A stretch of DNA of 40,786 nt from Helicobacter sp. (GCA_029264655.1 JARHZY010000163.1:1-40786); one strand, 5' to 3'; numbered from the stretch's first letter, positions 17,576 to 27,197 are shown. The notes: generated by a model from the sequence alone, not told the origin. Made by a program: numbers and translations.

Positions 17576-19243
17576 TCACACAAAATAAAATGCACGGAGT
17601 TTTGCACTCCTTGCGCGTTTATTACGTGCTAGCTCTTTATTATCTGCACTTAATGGTTTTTTATATAAATTCAAGCCTTTTGCATGGTTATTGCCACATG
17701 TGCATTGAAAGCTCCCTACATCACATAGACAACTCCTTGTCCATTGCCTAAAAGTTTCTTTAATGATTCTATCTTCAAGCGAATGGAAAGAAATAATGCA
17801 AAGTAAAACATGGTGCAAATCCCTGCATGCTTCAAGCAAACCGCGTAATTGCCCTAACTCATCATTGACAGCAATGCGTAAAGCTTGGTAAATCAGTGTA
17901 GCGGGATGTATTTTAGTTTTTGTATGCATTTGCAGGGCAATATTTTGCAAATTTTCACCTGTAATTGCCCCTAGCTTACGCTCTTGTATAATTAAATTTA
18001 CCAATTTCTTATATTCTCGTATTTCACCATAATCTTTAAAAATTTGTTCAAGCATATATTTACTATATGTATTGAGAATTGTATCTGCACGCAATGTCTG
18101 TGTTGTATCCATACGCATATCAAGCTCTTTTGCATGGAAGCTAAAACCGCGTTCAAGTGTATCAAACTGATATGAACTTACACCAATATCAGCCAATATA
18201 CCACAAAGTTGTGCGTTACTTTGCTGTATTTCTTTAATAATAGATGGCAACAATGTGCTAAAATCACCATGTCTTATTTGCAAGCGGCTTCCAAACTCTT
18301 GCATATTTTTCTTATTATATTGCAGTGCCTCCATATCTCTATCAATACCAATAATATGTAAATTGTGGTATTTTGACAATAAAGCACGACTCATACCCCC
18401 AAATCCAAGCGTGCAATCTATAAGCACTTTTGTGGTATCTTTATCGTATGAATGTGGTATATAATTTATATGTGTAGGTAAAAATATTCTATCAAAAGTA
18501 TCAAGAACATGCTCTAGTAAAACGGGAATATGTGGTGTTGCAGCTATTTTGTTGTTTTTGTGATTAGTATGTGGTATTTTTGTTATAGTTTCAGAATCTT
18601 GTATAGCCAATATTTCTTGTTCTTGTGTATCTAGCATAATATGTTGCATAGAATCTTTTATGGCAATAGATTCTATGCATATGTCTTGCACATAGCAAGA
18701 ATTAGCTTGCCAAGCCTTATCTTGAATTGCTTTGTTTGTGCTATATGTATCCTGCATTAATAGATTTTCTTTTGCTTGCAATGCTTGTTGCTGTGCCATA
18801 TAACGTTCTAAAATAATACATGCACTTATACTATCAAGTTTGCCATCTTTGCGTGCATTTTTTCTGTTTTTATAATGCCTATCTTTAAGCCAATGGTTTG
18901 CTTCTACACTACTATATGATTCATCAATATAGATAATTTTACCGCAAAAACCTATTAAACTAAGAAAATGGGTGATACGTTTTTGCATAACTATATCTAT
19001 TGGAGATATTGCTTTAGAATCCTGTGCTATATCATTGCAAGACTTATCTTGCAAGGGCATACCAACAACAAGAGTAATATAATGCATATCTTTACAATAT
19101 TGCATAAGTGTATTATATAATTCTTTACTTGCTTGATGTCGATTTTTACGTATTATGGGTGGCAATGGCACAATGATATTTTGCACAACTCTTGCTATAC
19201 CGATACGTTTCAAACCAAAGTCAATACCAAAAATCACGAACAC
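17576..19243 (-). CDS. Fusion of RuvX/YqgF-type nuclease domain with 16S rRNA methyltransferase RsmH
   Basis: One uninterrupted 555-residue frame joins two proteins that are normally separate. Residues 1-155 are YqgF/RuvX, an RNase H-fold Holliday-junction resolvase-like domain also linked to 16S rRNA 5'-end processing. Its landmarks are GIDFGLKRIGIA (Asp 8), VVGMPL (59-64), IDESYSS (Glu 108) and KDGKLDSISA (Asp 137). A linker of about 80 residues without clear fold follows. RsmH, which N4-methylates C1402 of 16S rRNA, starts at PHIPVLLEHVLD near 237. It has the SAM site DCTLGFGGMS (about 276-285), GIDRD (299-303), LADIGVSSYQFD, ISFHSLEDRIIK and the terminal NKRARSAKLRA. All expected catalytic residues are kept in both halves. 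The start overlaps the end of mtaB by 10 bases. Internal ATGs at codons 199 and 203 could also give free RsmH. Confidence 0.93.
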   Translation of the reverse strand: MFVIFGIDFGLKRIGIARVVQNIIVPLPPIIRKNRHQASKELYNTLMQYCKDMHYITLVVGMPLQDKSCNDIAQDSKAISPIDIVMQKRITHFLSLIGFCGKIIYIDESYSSVEANHWLKDRHYKNRKNARKDGKLDSISACIILERYMAQQQALQAKENLLMQDTYSTNKAIQDKAWQANSCYVQDICIESIAIKDSMQHIMLDTQEQEILAIQDSETITKIPHTNHKNNKIAATPHIPVLLEHVLDTFDRIFLPTHINYIPHSYDKDTTKVLIDCTLGFGGMSRALLSKYHNLHIIGIDRDMEALQYNKKNMQEFGSRLQIRHGDFSTLLPSIIKEIQQSNAQLCGILADIGVSSYQFDTLERGFSFHAKELDMRMDTTQTLRADTILNTYSKYMLEQIFKDYGEIREYKKLVNLIIQERKLGAITGENLQNIALQMHTKTKIHPATLIYQALRIAVNDELGQLRGLLEACRDLHHVLLCIISFHSLEDRIIKETFRQWTRSCLCDVGSFQCTCGNNHAKGLNLYKKPLSADNKELARNKRARSAKLRAFYFV

Positions 19244-20544
19244 ACCTCATAATCAAAGGCAAAATTATATTTTCCTATAATATCATATTTTTTTACAACT
19301 ACCCATTGCCCTCTTAGTTGCTTATTTTCATCTACATTTGGTAATAATACTCTATTAAAATATTGATCAAAACCGACAAGATAACTTCCTTGCCCTATAG
19401 AATCATACCCTTGCATAACTTTTTGCCCTTCAATTAAAACATAAAGTGGTGTTGTGCAGTTTTGACGGAATATTTTATTCTTTTCTTGCACTATATATGT
19501 AATCTGCCGCAAACGCTCTTTTGCCACATTACCATTTACTTGTATAAGATTAAGTGTATTTTTTGCAGATTTTGTGCCAGTGCGTGGGCTATATATAAAT
19601 GGATGGATATGTGTCAATGGTAGTTGTTTTAAATGCGAAAGTCCTTCATCAAAAATTTCTTCTGTTTCACCATAATGCCCAACAATATAATCAGTGCCTA
19701 GACTAAACCCTTTTTCTGCGATAGCATGAAAAAGCTCTAGATCGCATCTAAAAGTGTTTTTACGATTCATGATTGTAAGCATAGTTTGACTAGTATGTTG
19801 CAAGGCAATATGTAAATGACGTTCTAATTTTGGTAATTCTAGAATCTCTAAAAACCTTGAATCAATTTGGCTTGGTTCAAGACTACCTAATCGTATGCGT
19901 AAAATCCCCTTAATGTCATGAATTTTTTGTATCAAAGTAGCAATATGCGTATGCGTATCAAGTCCATAACTACCAATATTTGTCCCTGTTAATATTACTT
20001 CAGTAACACCATTTTGTGCTAAAAGTTGTATTTGCTCTAAAATATGTTGTTCTTGAAAACTCCTTGCACTCCCACGCACACTTGGAATAATGCAATAGCT
20101 ACAAGCAAAATTGCAGCCCTCTTGAATCTTAATAAAAGCACGCACTTTTCCTACTACTTTTGGCAAAAGTGTTGAATCAATATGTTTTTGTATTTTTTCT
20201 TTTGGTAAAAAAACACGATTTTTGCTTGATAGAAATGTTTGTATATCTTCTTTGTGGCTATGTGCAAAAATACCATGCACAAGCCCATCATGAAAAAGTT
20301 TAGTGCCTATATGTTTTACTCCACAACCCGTAAAAATGACGCGTTTTCCAGCGTTTGTATATTTACGTGCATACCCACGCACTTCTCTATCTGCTTTGTT
20401 TGTTACTGTGCAAGAATTAATCACAATAGTATCTGCCTCTGTTTCACTAGCAACAATACTATGCTCTTTTATATTACTAATCATAACCTGTGTATCATAA
20501 AGATTACTCCTACAACCAAAGGTTTTAAAATATATTTTTGCCAA
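19234..20544 (-). CDS. mtaB: tRNA ms2t6A37 methylthiotransferase MtaB
   Basis: This radical-SAM methylthiotransferase converts t6A37 to ms2t6A37 in tRNA. The N-terminal UPF0004 domain has conserved Cys residues (KTFGCRSN, INSCTVTNKAD, FTGCGVKHIG). The radical SAM cluster is CNFACSYC, preceded by IKIQEGCN. LEPSQID, a TDYIVGHYGET segment (near the usual GFPGET) and HPFIYSPRTGT follow. A C-terminal TRAM-like region ends the protein. I place the start at a TTG (20544) because an AAGGATTATC site stands directly before it and the family begins at AKIYFKTFGC. The upstream ATG at 20583 has no such site. Length is then 436 residues. The gene is downstream of putA and overlaps the RuvX-RsmH fusion. Confidence 0.92.
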   Translation of the reverse strand: MAKIYFKTFGCRSNLYDTQVMISNIKEHSIVASETEADTIVINSCTVTNKADREVRGYARKYTNAGKRVIFTGCGVKHIGTKLFHDGLVHGIFAHSHKEDIQTFLSSKNRVFLPKEKIQKHIDSTLLPKVVGKVRAFIKIQEGCNFACSYCIIPSVRGSARSFQEQHILEQIQLLAQNGVTEVILTGTNIGSYGLDTHTHIATLIQKIHDIKGILRIRLGSLEPSQIDSRFLEILELPKLERHLHIALQHTSQTMLTIMNRKNTFRCDLELFHAIAEKGFSLGTDYIVGHYGETEEIFDEGLSHLKQLPLTHIHPFIYSPRTGTKSAKNTLNLIQVNGNVAKERLRQITYIVQEKNKIFRQNCTTPLYVLIEGQKVMQGYDSIGQGSYLVGFDQYFNRVLLPNVDENKQLRGQWVVVKKYDIIGKYNFAFDYEVCS

Positions 20545-20566
20545 GATAATCCTTAAGTTTTTATTT

Positions 20567-20572
20567 ATTATA
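20567..20572 (-). promoter_or_regulatory. Candidate -10 box for mtaB and ruvX-rsmH
   Basis: On the minus strand the sequence TATGTATAAT ends 22 bases before the TTG start of mtaB. The same ten bases occur before ccoG. This suggests mtaB can be transcribed independently of putA. Confidence 0.4.
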
Positions 20573-20643
20573 CATAATAGCATACAACAATATATATTAT
20601 CGATGCCTTACGATAAAAATAATCTATAAATAGCAATTAATTC

Positions 20644-23600
20644 TTATTTTTCTCTATCTTGCAAAGCTCTTCTGCCAAGATTCCCATATCTATGAAAAGC
20701 AATGCTTGCAGCACGTTCTGTATGGTAAAATAAAAGTTCAAAATAGCCATTTTTATAGGGTTTATGGTGTGCTATAAGTTTGCCCTTAGCTTTACCTTCT
20801 TGTATAAGCCCCTTATACACAATACTATCCTTATTTGGTGGTAAAAGATAACGAATGAGTTCATATTGCCCCGCATGTTCAATAAAATCCTCTAAGCTTT
20901 GGTATTCGATTGCAATATTATTTAAGTGTAAAGTTTTGATATGTTCTAATATAAAACCTAAAGATTCGTTAATTTCTGTTGCTTTGACACTTATCGTAAG
21001 CTTTGCATTAATTATTTGTGTAGCAGTGATAATACTTAAAATATCGCTTAAAGAATCTTCTTGTCGTGCGCGATAAACTACAGATTGCACAGGTACATAA
21101 TAAAATAGATTATCTTCACCTCTTATATGCACAAAATCTCTTTTTTGTAAAAATTCATTTTCATGAAAATGTGCATAACTTGCTGCCGTTTGTAGAAAAG
21201 CTTGTAATTCCTGTTTCATCTCATTATCTTGCATTGTGTTTATCACATACTGCAATCTATCAATAAATGTATTTCCTTGTTCAAATTGAGATGCTTCTTG
21301 ACTACTTGTATCAATATGTAAAAATTGTGTTATATAGTTATAGCTTCCTGCCTTACGCCCAAAACCAACCGCTGACTTTTTAATCCCACCAAATGCCTGC
21401 CGTAAAACAATTGCTCCTGTTGTGGATTTATTAATATAGAGATTACCTGCTTCAATATGTTTTAGGTAATAATCCCATTCCCTTTCATCAAGGGATTCAA
21501 AACCGCTTGTAAGTCCATATCCAGTTGCATTTGCAATATGAATAGCATGCTCTAAATCTCTTGCACACATGACTGAAAGAATTGGAGTAAAAAATTCATT
21601 TTGGTGTGCATAACTTCCCTCTTTCACACCATATTTAATGCATGGTTGCATAGCGTAGGGATTACTATCTGCAAAACTTGGGGCTAATACCCACTCTTCA
21701 CCATCCTCTAACACTAAACCTTGCTTTACTTTTTCATCTATTGTGCTACTTAAATATCCGAGTTTATTTTTAAAATCAAATGGGTTGCCAACATGCATAC
21801 TTTGGGCAGCATCAATGAGCGTGCGTTTAAAATTTTCATCTTTATACACTTCTTCTTCAAGAATGAGTAATGAAGTAGCACTACATTTTTGTCCTGAATT
21901 TGAAAAAGCTGAATGGATAATATTTTTTACTGCTTGATCTCTATCTGCCATTTTACTCACAATTGTTGCATTTTTACCACCTGTTTCAGCACTTAAAAAG
22001 AGTGTTGGATTCTCCTTTAGAATCTGATAAGCAGTATCCTCGCCTCCTGTCAAAATCGCAAAATCTACTTCTTTTAGTAGAATCTCATTTACATCTTTAC
22101 CACTTGCTGGTAAAAAAACAAGATAATCTTTAGGTAATCCTGCATCATAAAAACATTGCACAAGCATACTGCCTGTGATAGCTGAAATGTTGGAAGGTTT
22201 ATAAACCACCCTATTGCCACTAGCAAGACTAGCAGCAATCCCACCAACAGAAATTGCAACAGGAAAATTCCATGGTGTAATCACAACGCCAATTCCCTTT
22301 GGGCGGAAACTACAATCTTTATGTGTCTGTAATATTTTATGCATACTATGTGGATAGAATCTTAAAAAGTCGATAGCCTCGCTTACTTCCGCATCTGTCT
22401 CAACAAAAGTTTTACCAACCTCAAGTGCAGCAATACCAATTAAATCATTGCGACGTTCTGCTACAATTTCTGCGGTTTTAAGCAAAATTACCCCAAGTTC
22501 CTCAAAGCTTAAATTATTTTTTGGTTCTTTAACATATTGCAATGCCTCTTTGATACTTTTGTTACTTGCCAAATGCACAACGCCAATAATATTATCACTG
22601 CCTTTTTGTGTAATCTCTTTGGGATTATCTTTAGGTGTCTGCTCACCTATAATAGGTGTAACAATGCAAGATTCAATATTTAACCATTTATCCTTAATGG
22701 CATTTGCCCATTGTCTATTTGGCTCTAATATAAAATCAGTATCTGGTTCATTAAAAAATGTATCAAGTGTGGCTGCTTGAGTAAATGGGGATTGCAAACG
22801 ATTTTGTTGTCTATAGCTTGTATCCTGCACACTCTTCATACCCTCTAAAGATTCTAAAAAGATTTGTTCTTGTTGTTTCCATGTTGCAGAGCCCACAGCT
22901 AAATCAAATGCATAACGCATAAAATTATCTTTACCTGTATTTTCATCAAGTCGTCTTACAAGATAAGCAATAGCATTATTGAAATGTGCATCATTGCATA
23001 CAGGTGCATATAAAATTAATTTATTGCGTGTTGCAACCTCAAAGCTAGCCTTCAAATTCATACCTTCAAGCATTTCAAAAGTGAAGCTCTCTTGTGCCCC
23101 TGCTTCTTTAATCCGTGTTATCGCATAAGCAATTTGAAAAATATTATGTGAAGCAATGCCAATATTAATATATTTGAAATGCTCATCTTGCAATATATAA
23201 TCAAGCATTTTATTGTAGTTGGAATCTGTATCTACTTTGCGTCTAAAAGTAGGAAGCTCCCAACCTCTAACGCTTGCAATTGTTTCTTCAGATTCCATAT
23301 TTGCACCTTTTACAATGCGAATCTTAATTGGAGGCTTACCATTCAAAACACGTTCTTTAGAAAATGCTACCAATGTTTTTAAATATTGGTAAGAATCGGG
23401 TAAATATGCCTGCAATACAATGCCTGCCTTAATATCAAATTTCGCAAGAGATTCCATAAAAGATGCAACAGTAAGTTCTAAGTCTTTAAATTCTTCCATA
23501 TCAAGATTAATAAATTTTGGGATACCTGCTTTTTGTTTTTGTTCTGCAATCGCATATAATTTATCTAATCTTTGCACAATTTCATGTTTTGAATATTCAA

Positions 23601-24180
23601 AATCAAGAATATTAATTTGAGAGAAAATAGTTGTAATTTTAATAGAAATATAATTAATATAGCTTGAATTTAGTGCATCTTCATACTTTTGCAAACGATA
23701 ATTTGACTCAAGATTGCCTAAAACCTCTTCCCCAATAAGATTTACATTTAATCCGATACCTTCGCTTTGCCGTTTATCTGCATGTTTTTTTAGAGTAACT
23801 GGAGAATCATCTAACACCATAGCTTTTGTGTCTTTTTTTAAGTTTTTAATAAAAAATGGCACACTTACACATGGCATGCTTTTACCAATACCTAAAAACA
23901 ACTGCAATAATATTTTTTCAAATGGAGAAAAAAAATCAGCAATCCCATATTTTTGCAAAGTATGTGCAATAAGCTCATGTGCCATTGCATTATTCTTTGA
24001 GCGAAAACTTCTATCAAGAAGTTCAATTAACATAATTTTACTGCTTGGATTTTCAAGCATTTTCATCATCTTTTTGCGAAACCTTTTCTCATGGCAACTT
24101 AAATCACTATTAATTTTATTTTGCAATGTCTTTGCTAATTCTAAACTTGCCTCAATCGTTTCTTGCTTGTGAGATTGCAT
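20644..24180 (-). CDS. putA: Bifunctional proline dehydrogenase / P5C dehydrogenase PutA
   Basis: PutA oxidises proline to glutamate in two steps, feeding electrons to the quinone pool; proline is a major respiratory fuel in Helicobacter. The N-terminal PRODH barrel spans about residues 100-450 (KFINLDMEEF, IRIVKGAN, SHNIFQIAYAI, FEMLEGM). The aldehyde dehydrogenase domain spans about 530-1000. Its landmarks are VITPWNFPVAI, VYKPSN, LSAETGGKNA with the general-base Glu, SGQKCSATS with the catalytic Cys, and AFGGIKKSAVGFGRKAG. A C-terminal region of about 170 residues follows. Length 1178 is usual for Campylobacterota PutA without a DNA-binding domain. A strong AAGGAG site precedes the ATG. 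Confidence 0.97.
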   Translation of the reverse strand: MQSHKQETIEASLELAKTLQNKINSDLSCHEKRFRKKMMKMLENPSSKIMLIELLDRSFRSKNNAMAHELIAHTLQKYGIADFFSPFEKILLQLFLGIGKSMPCVSVPFFIKNLKKDTKAMVLDDSPVTLKKHADKRQSEGIGLNVNLIGEEVLGNLESNYRLQKYEDALNSSYINYISIKITTIFSQINILDFEYSKHEIVQRLDKLYAIAEQKQKAGIPKFINLDMEEFKDLELTVASFMESLAKFDIKAGIVLQAYLPDSYQYLKTLVAFSKERVLNGKPPIKIRIVKGANMESEETIASVRGWELPTFRRKVDTDSNYNKMLDYILQDEHFKYINIGIASHNIFQIAYAITRIKEAGAQESFTFEMLEGMNLKASFEVATRNKLILYAPVCNDAHFNNAIAYLVRRLDENTGKDNFMRYAFDLAVGSATWKQQEQIFLESLEGMKSVQDTSYRQQNRLQSPFTQAATLDTFFNEPDTDFILEPNRQWANAIKDKWLNIESCIVTPIIGEQTPKDNPKEITQKGSDNIIGVVHLASNKSIKEALQYVKEPKNNLSFEELGVILLKTAEIVAERRNDLIGIAALEVGKTFVETDAEVSEAIDFLRFYPHSMHKILQTHKDCSFRPKGIGVVITPWNFPVAISVGGIAASLASGNRVVYKPSNISAITGSMLVQCFYDAGLPKDYLVFLPASGKDVNEILLKEVDFAILTGGEDTAYQILKENPTLFLSAETGGKNATIVSKMADRDQAVKNIIHSAFSNSGQKCSATSLLILEEEVYKDENFKRTLIDAAQSMHVGNPFDFKNKLGYLSSTIDEKVKQGLVLEDGEEWVLAPSFADSNPYAMQPCIKYGVKEGSYAHQNEFFTPILSVMCARDLEHAIHIANATGYGLTSGFESLDEREWDYYLKHIEAGNLYINKSTTGAIVLRQAFGGIKKSAVGFGRKAGSYNYITQFLHIDTSSQEASQFEQGNTFIDRLQYVINTMQDNEMKQELQAFLQTAASYAHFHENEFLQKRDFVHIRGEDNLFYYVPVQSVVYRARQEDSLSDILSIITATQIINAKLTISVKATEINESLGFILEHIKTLHLNNIAIEYQSLEDFIEHAGQYELIRYLLPPNKDSIVYKGLIQEGKAKGKLIAHHKPYKNGYFELLFYHTERAASIAFHRYGNLGRRALQDREK

Positions 24181-24765
24181 AATGTCTCCTTATAAATAAC
24201 AATAATTTATTATTTTAACTCAAACTTATTCAACAAAGAGTAAAAAATCTACAAAATATACATTTTATTGTGTAAAATTATCATATAAGATTTTATTACT
24301 AAACAAAAACTTTCATTTTTTACCCCATTTTTTCAAAACAAAGCGTGTATGTTAAGTATCTAATACCAATAAAATATAAACTATATATTTTCTTTTAATT
24401 CTATAAAGTAAGTTGTTGTTTTATAGTAAAATAATTATTAGCACGTATTAAAAAAGAGTGTAACCAACTTTTGCTCTATTCAATTTGTTTGTATGTAATT
24501 TAGCATTCTTAACACTTCTAACATAAAACATATAAAAATCACACTAGAAAGTATTTTTTGATACAACAAAAAACTTAGCATATTTATAACAATCTTTAAT
24601 TTTGTGGTATAAAAACATGAAAAGTAAGATTCTGTATTGCTAATACCCTAACAAATCTATACCAATATCTCAAAATATCATAATGCAAAAAATCCTTTAA
24701 AATTTTGCATTATAAAATGTAATTTTGATAATTTTACTTAGTTTATTAGAATTATGTATTAAATA
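24181..24765. other. Intergenic, putA leader side and end of the ccoG-hemJ-yciI run
   Basis: About 585 AT-rich bases lie between yciI (whose stop is at the high end) and putA (whose start is at the low end), both on the minus strand. The putA promoter must lie here, but several AT-rich hexamers compete and I cannot pick one. The hairpin at 24680-24713 is the only strong structure. No gene is seen. Confidence 0.5.
24680..24713 (-). terminator. Hairpin terminator after yciI
   Basis: A perfect 11-bp stem has arms ATAATGCAAAA (24680-24690) and TTTTGCATTAT (24703-24713) with a 12-nt loop, about 50 bases past the yciI stop. The T-rich tail is weak on the minus strand, so efficiency is uncertain. 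Confidence 0.6.
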
Positions 24766-25065
24766 CTATGTATTAAAAAAACTATGTAAGCAATCCGCAT
24801 GCAATACGGCTTCAAATTCAATTATTTCATACAAAGCAACACCATGTATGCAAAAAGGATCATCTTTTGCAAATGCAAGCACTTCATCTTTTGTATCAAA
24901 ACGACCTATAATAAGCCCCCCATCTTTTGGATTACGAGGACCAGATGCCAAAAGCTTTCCATTATTATAACCTAATGCCAAATAAGCCCTATGCTCTGCT
25001 AAAAATTGTTCTACTTGCTCAAAAGGTTGCGTGTAATTAACTTTACAAACAAATAATTTTTTCAT
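24766..25065 (-). CDS. YciI-like (YCII domain) protein
   Basis: This 99-residue single-domain protein is of the YCII family, which adopts a dimeric ferredoxin-like fold with a proposed His-Asp active site. It shows LAEHRAYLALGYNNGKLLASGP with the conserved His near residue 25, then GGLIIGRF and AKDDPF with the conserved Asp pair near 67-68. Biological function is unknown for most members. It starts 24 bases after hemJ with a TAGGAG site, so it probably shares the ccoG-hemJ transcript. Confidence 0.85.
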   Translation of the reverse strand: MKKLFVCKVNYTQPFEQVEQFLAEHRAYLALGYNNGKLLASGPRNPKDGGLIIGRFDTKDEVLAFAKDDPFCIHGVALYEIIEFEAVLHADCLHSFFNT

Positions 25066-25089
25066 ATGAATACTCCTAGATTTTAAAAA

Positions 25090-25527
25090 CTAAAAAGGCT
25101 TTATAATAACCAAATATACAATAGCAATCATAAGTAGTGTTGGAATTTCATTAAAAAAACGAAAAAACCTCTCACTTTTATAACATGAGTGTAAAAGTTT
25201 CTTGCGGTAAAAACCACAACAAAAATGATATACTATTAACAATAAAACAAGAGTGAATTTCGCATGTATCCAACCACCACTTTTCATAATACCCGGGATA
25301 GATAATGTAATCAGAGAGCCACTTATAAGCACAGCAATCATAGCGGGATAACCAATAAAATAATATAATTTCTTTTCTTGTATAGCCACAACCTTACGAA
25401 ATGCCACATTATCATATTGTTGTGCATGATAAACAAAGAGACGAGGTAAATAAAAAAGCATAGCCATCCAAGTAATAATAGATACCACATGAAACACTTT
25501 AATATAAGAAAAATAGAGAAAAAGCAT
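25090..25527 (-). CDS. hemJ: Protoporphyrinogen IX oxidase HemJ
   Basis: This integral membrane enzyme converts protoporphyrinogen IX to protoporphyrin IX in heme synthesis, as the oxygen-independent alternative to HemY. Four hydrophobic segments are present. The conserved first helix IKVFHVVSIITWMAMLFYLPRLFVYH holds the essential His, WIHAKFTLVLLLIVYH follows, and the C-terminal RFFNEIPTLLMIAIVYLVI is typical. Length (145) is usual. AAAGGAGA precedes the ATG. The position downstream of ccoG links heme supply with cytochrome cbb3 assembly. Confidence 0.92.
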   Translation of the reverse strand: MLFLYFSYIKVFHVVSIITWMAMLFYLPRLFVYHAQQYDNVAFRKVVAIQEKKLYYFIGYPAMIAVLISGSLITLSIPGIMKSGGWIHAKFTLVLLLIVYHFCCGFYRKKLLHSCYKSERFFRFFNEIPTLLMIAIVYLVIIKPF

Positions 25528-25637
25528 TACTCTCCTTTAATAATACGGAAACTTTGCATGTTTATAGCTAGTTTTCGCATTAAAGCAAAAAATTTAAGCT
25601 TAATATTCTAATCAATGAGAGTAAATATATATAAAAT

Positions 25638-25667
25638 AGGCATAATACCCCCCCCTAGTATATGCCT
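25638..25667 (-). terminator. Hairpin with a C8/G8 tract between ccoG and hemJ
   Basis: Arms AGGCATA (25638-25644) and TATGCCT (25661-25667) form a 7-bp stem that starts at the ccoG stop codon. The loop holds a run of eight C (25648-25655; G8 on the transcribed strand's sense). It could be a partial terminator or attenuator before hemJ. Such a pure G/C run is unusual in this AT-rich DNA. Confidence 0.4.
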
Positions 25668-27136
25668 TATTTGTTATATTGCATATGCTTTTTACGCAAT
25701 TTCTTTTCAATAGCGGTTTTACTTGGATACATGAAGAATGTATTATATTTAATAGTAATGCCATCTTTATTATCACTAGCATAAGATTTAATTGTAAGTG
25801 GAATATTTCTATCGATATTTACAGAATCATTATAATCGCCTTTAGCACGCAATAATACAACAAGAAACTTCGTGTCATTTGGCTCAATTAAAAATTCTTT
25901 TTTACCTTTATAATCTGGCATGATAATTTCAAATTTATCTGCCATATCACCATCAATTTCAAAAACAAACTTATGAGGTTCTCTATCGATATTTTGCACA
26001 ACAAACTTATATACATTATCAATTGCACCACTATCACGCACAATATATGATTCTGATGTCCGTGTGATATTTAACAACATGCTTTTATGTGTTTTACCAA
26101 CAAAAATTAATAATGAAAAAATTAATGCTAATATTATCATATATGCAATAGTTTTTGTGCGTAAGAGTTTTGGCTTTGTTTTTTGTTCCATAGCATTTGG
26201 GGAACTCCAAGTAACAAGGCTTGGACGATTAAACTTTGCCATAACAGCAGAACACGCATCTACACATTCTAAACAATGAATACATTCAAGTTGCACTCCT
26301 TTACGAATATCAATATGTGTTGGACATACTTTCACGCAACTTTGGCAATTTGTGCATTCATTATGAGGATCTTGTTTTTTGGGAGCAATGCCTATAGCAC
26401 TTCCATTAGGATTATACAGCAAACCACCTCGTTTTGTATCATAAATAGACATTAAAGTATCGTTATCGAAAAATACAGATTGCACACGTGCATAAGGACA
26501 CATATAAATACAAAATTTCTCTGCAATAAAACAAACTTCAATTGTCATAAATGTAGCAACGACAAGCCAAAAGCCAAGTAAAACGCGATGATCAGCAAAA
26601 TCTCTTGCATACACAAAAAAATCTTCTGGTGGCACAAAAAAGAATAAAAAATCTGCAGTGGCAATAAGTGCTATACATGCAAACAACACGATACCTATAA
26701 CATACTTTACTTTTTTTAGTGGTGTGTCAAGCACTAACACTTCTTGTTTATTGGTAATTTTTTTTCGCAAATGTAATAATTTAGTTTGGATTATATCGCG
26801 ATATACAGAGCGAAAGATAGTTTGAGGACAACCCCAGCCACACCAAAAACGTCCTGCCATAACCGTCATAAAAAAAATTCCAACAAAGAGCATCATAAGC
26901 ATAAAAGTCATAACATAAAACTCTTGAATACTATATTCTATGCCCAATACATGCAATACCTTATGATCAAAAGAGAGTAAAAAAATATGATTTTGTGCTT
27001 CTCCTATACGCACAAAGGGAACAATAAGTAACACAATTGTAAGGATAATATATCCAATATGACGTTTTTTACGAAAACTTTCAATATGAGCACCATCTTT
27101 TACCTGAACACTAGAATTTGATGAAGAAGTCTGCAT
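25667..27136 (-). CDS. ccoG: Cytochrome c oxidase accessory protein CcoG (FixG/RdxA)
   Basis: CcoG is an inner-membrane iron-sulfur protein needed for copper delivery in cbb3 oxidase assembly. Hydrophobic segments near residues 28-44, 72-93, 146-164 and 188-205 are followed by the ferredoxin part and a late helix near 330-347. Cysteine motifs are FWCGWGCP (97-104), CIYMCP (209-214) and two 4Fe-4S motifs, CTNCQSCVKVCP (261-272) and CIHCLECVDAC (285-295). The periplasmic C-terminal domain is Ig-like. Length 489 is usual. An AAAGGAGC site precedes the ATG. The cbb3 subunit genes are not in the window. Inverted repeats surround its promoter. Confidence 0.95.
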   Translation of the reverse strand: MQTSSSNSSVQVKDGAHIESFRKKRHIGYIILTIVLLIVPFVRIGEAQNHIFLLSFDHKVLHVLGIEYSIQEFYVMTFMLMMLFVGIFFMTVMAGRFWCGWGCPQTIFRSVYRDIIQTKLLHLRKKITNKQEVLVLDTPLKKVKYVIGIVLFACIALIATADFLFFFVPPEDFFVYARDFADHRVLLGFWLVVATFMTIEVCFIAEKFCIYMCPYARVQSVFFDNDTLMSIYDTKRGGLLYNPNGSAIGIAPKKQDPHNECTNCQSCVKVCPTHIDIRKGVQLECIHCLECVDACSAVMAKFNRPSLVTWSSPNAMEQKTKPKLLRTKTIAYMIILALIFSLLIFVGKTHKSMLLNITRTSESYIVRDSGAIDNVYKFVVQNIDREPHKFVFEIDGDMADKFEIIMPDYKGKKEFLIEPNDTKFLVVLLRAKGDYNDSVNIDRNIPLTIKSYASDNKDGITIKYNTFFMYPSKTAIEKKLRKKHMQYNK

Positions 27137-27154
27137 CGCCTGCTCCTTTGAATA

Positions 27155-27178
27155 CTTTAGTATTCCTAAACTAAAGTT
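27155..27178. promoter_or_regulatory. Inverted repeat 1 in the ccoG leader, candidate operator
   Basis: ACTTTAGT (27155-27162) and ACTAAAGT (27171-27178) form a perfect 8-bp inverted repeat with an 8-base spacer. It lies just upstream of the ccoG ribosome site and just downstream of the candidate -10. The half-site is shared with the repeat at 27207-27233. Confidence 0.45.
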
Positions 27179-27197
27179 TTGGGTTAAAATTTGGCGA

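Noticed and set aside
20545..20583. Upstream ATG for mtaB
   Set aside because: It lacks a ribosome site. The TTG at 20544 has AAGGATTATC directly before it and matches the family start. The candidate -10 at 20567-20572 would also fall inside the longer version.
23714..24172. A 152-codon plus-strand frame within putA
   Set aside because: It is antisense to a well-conserved enzyme gene, with no start signal and no family resemblance.
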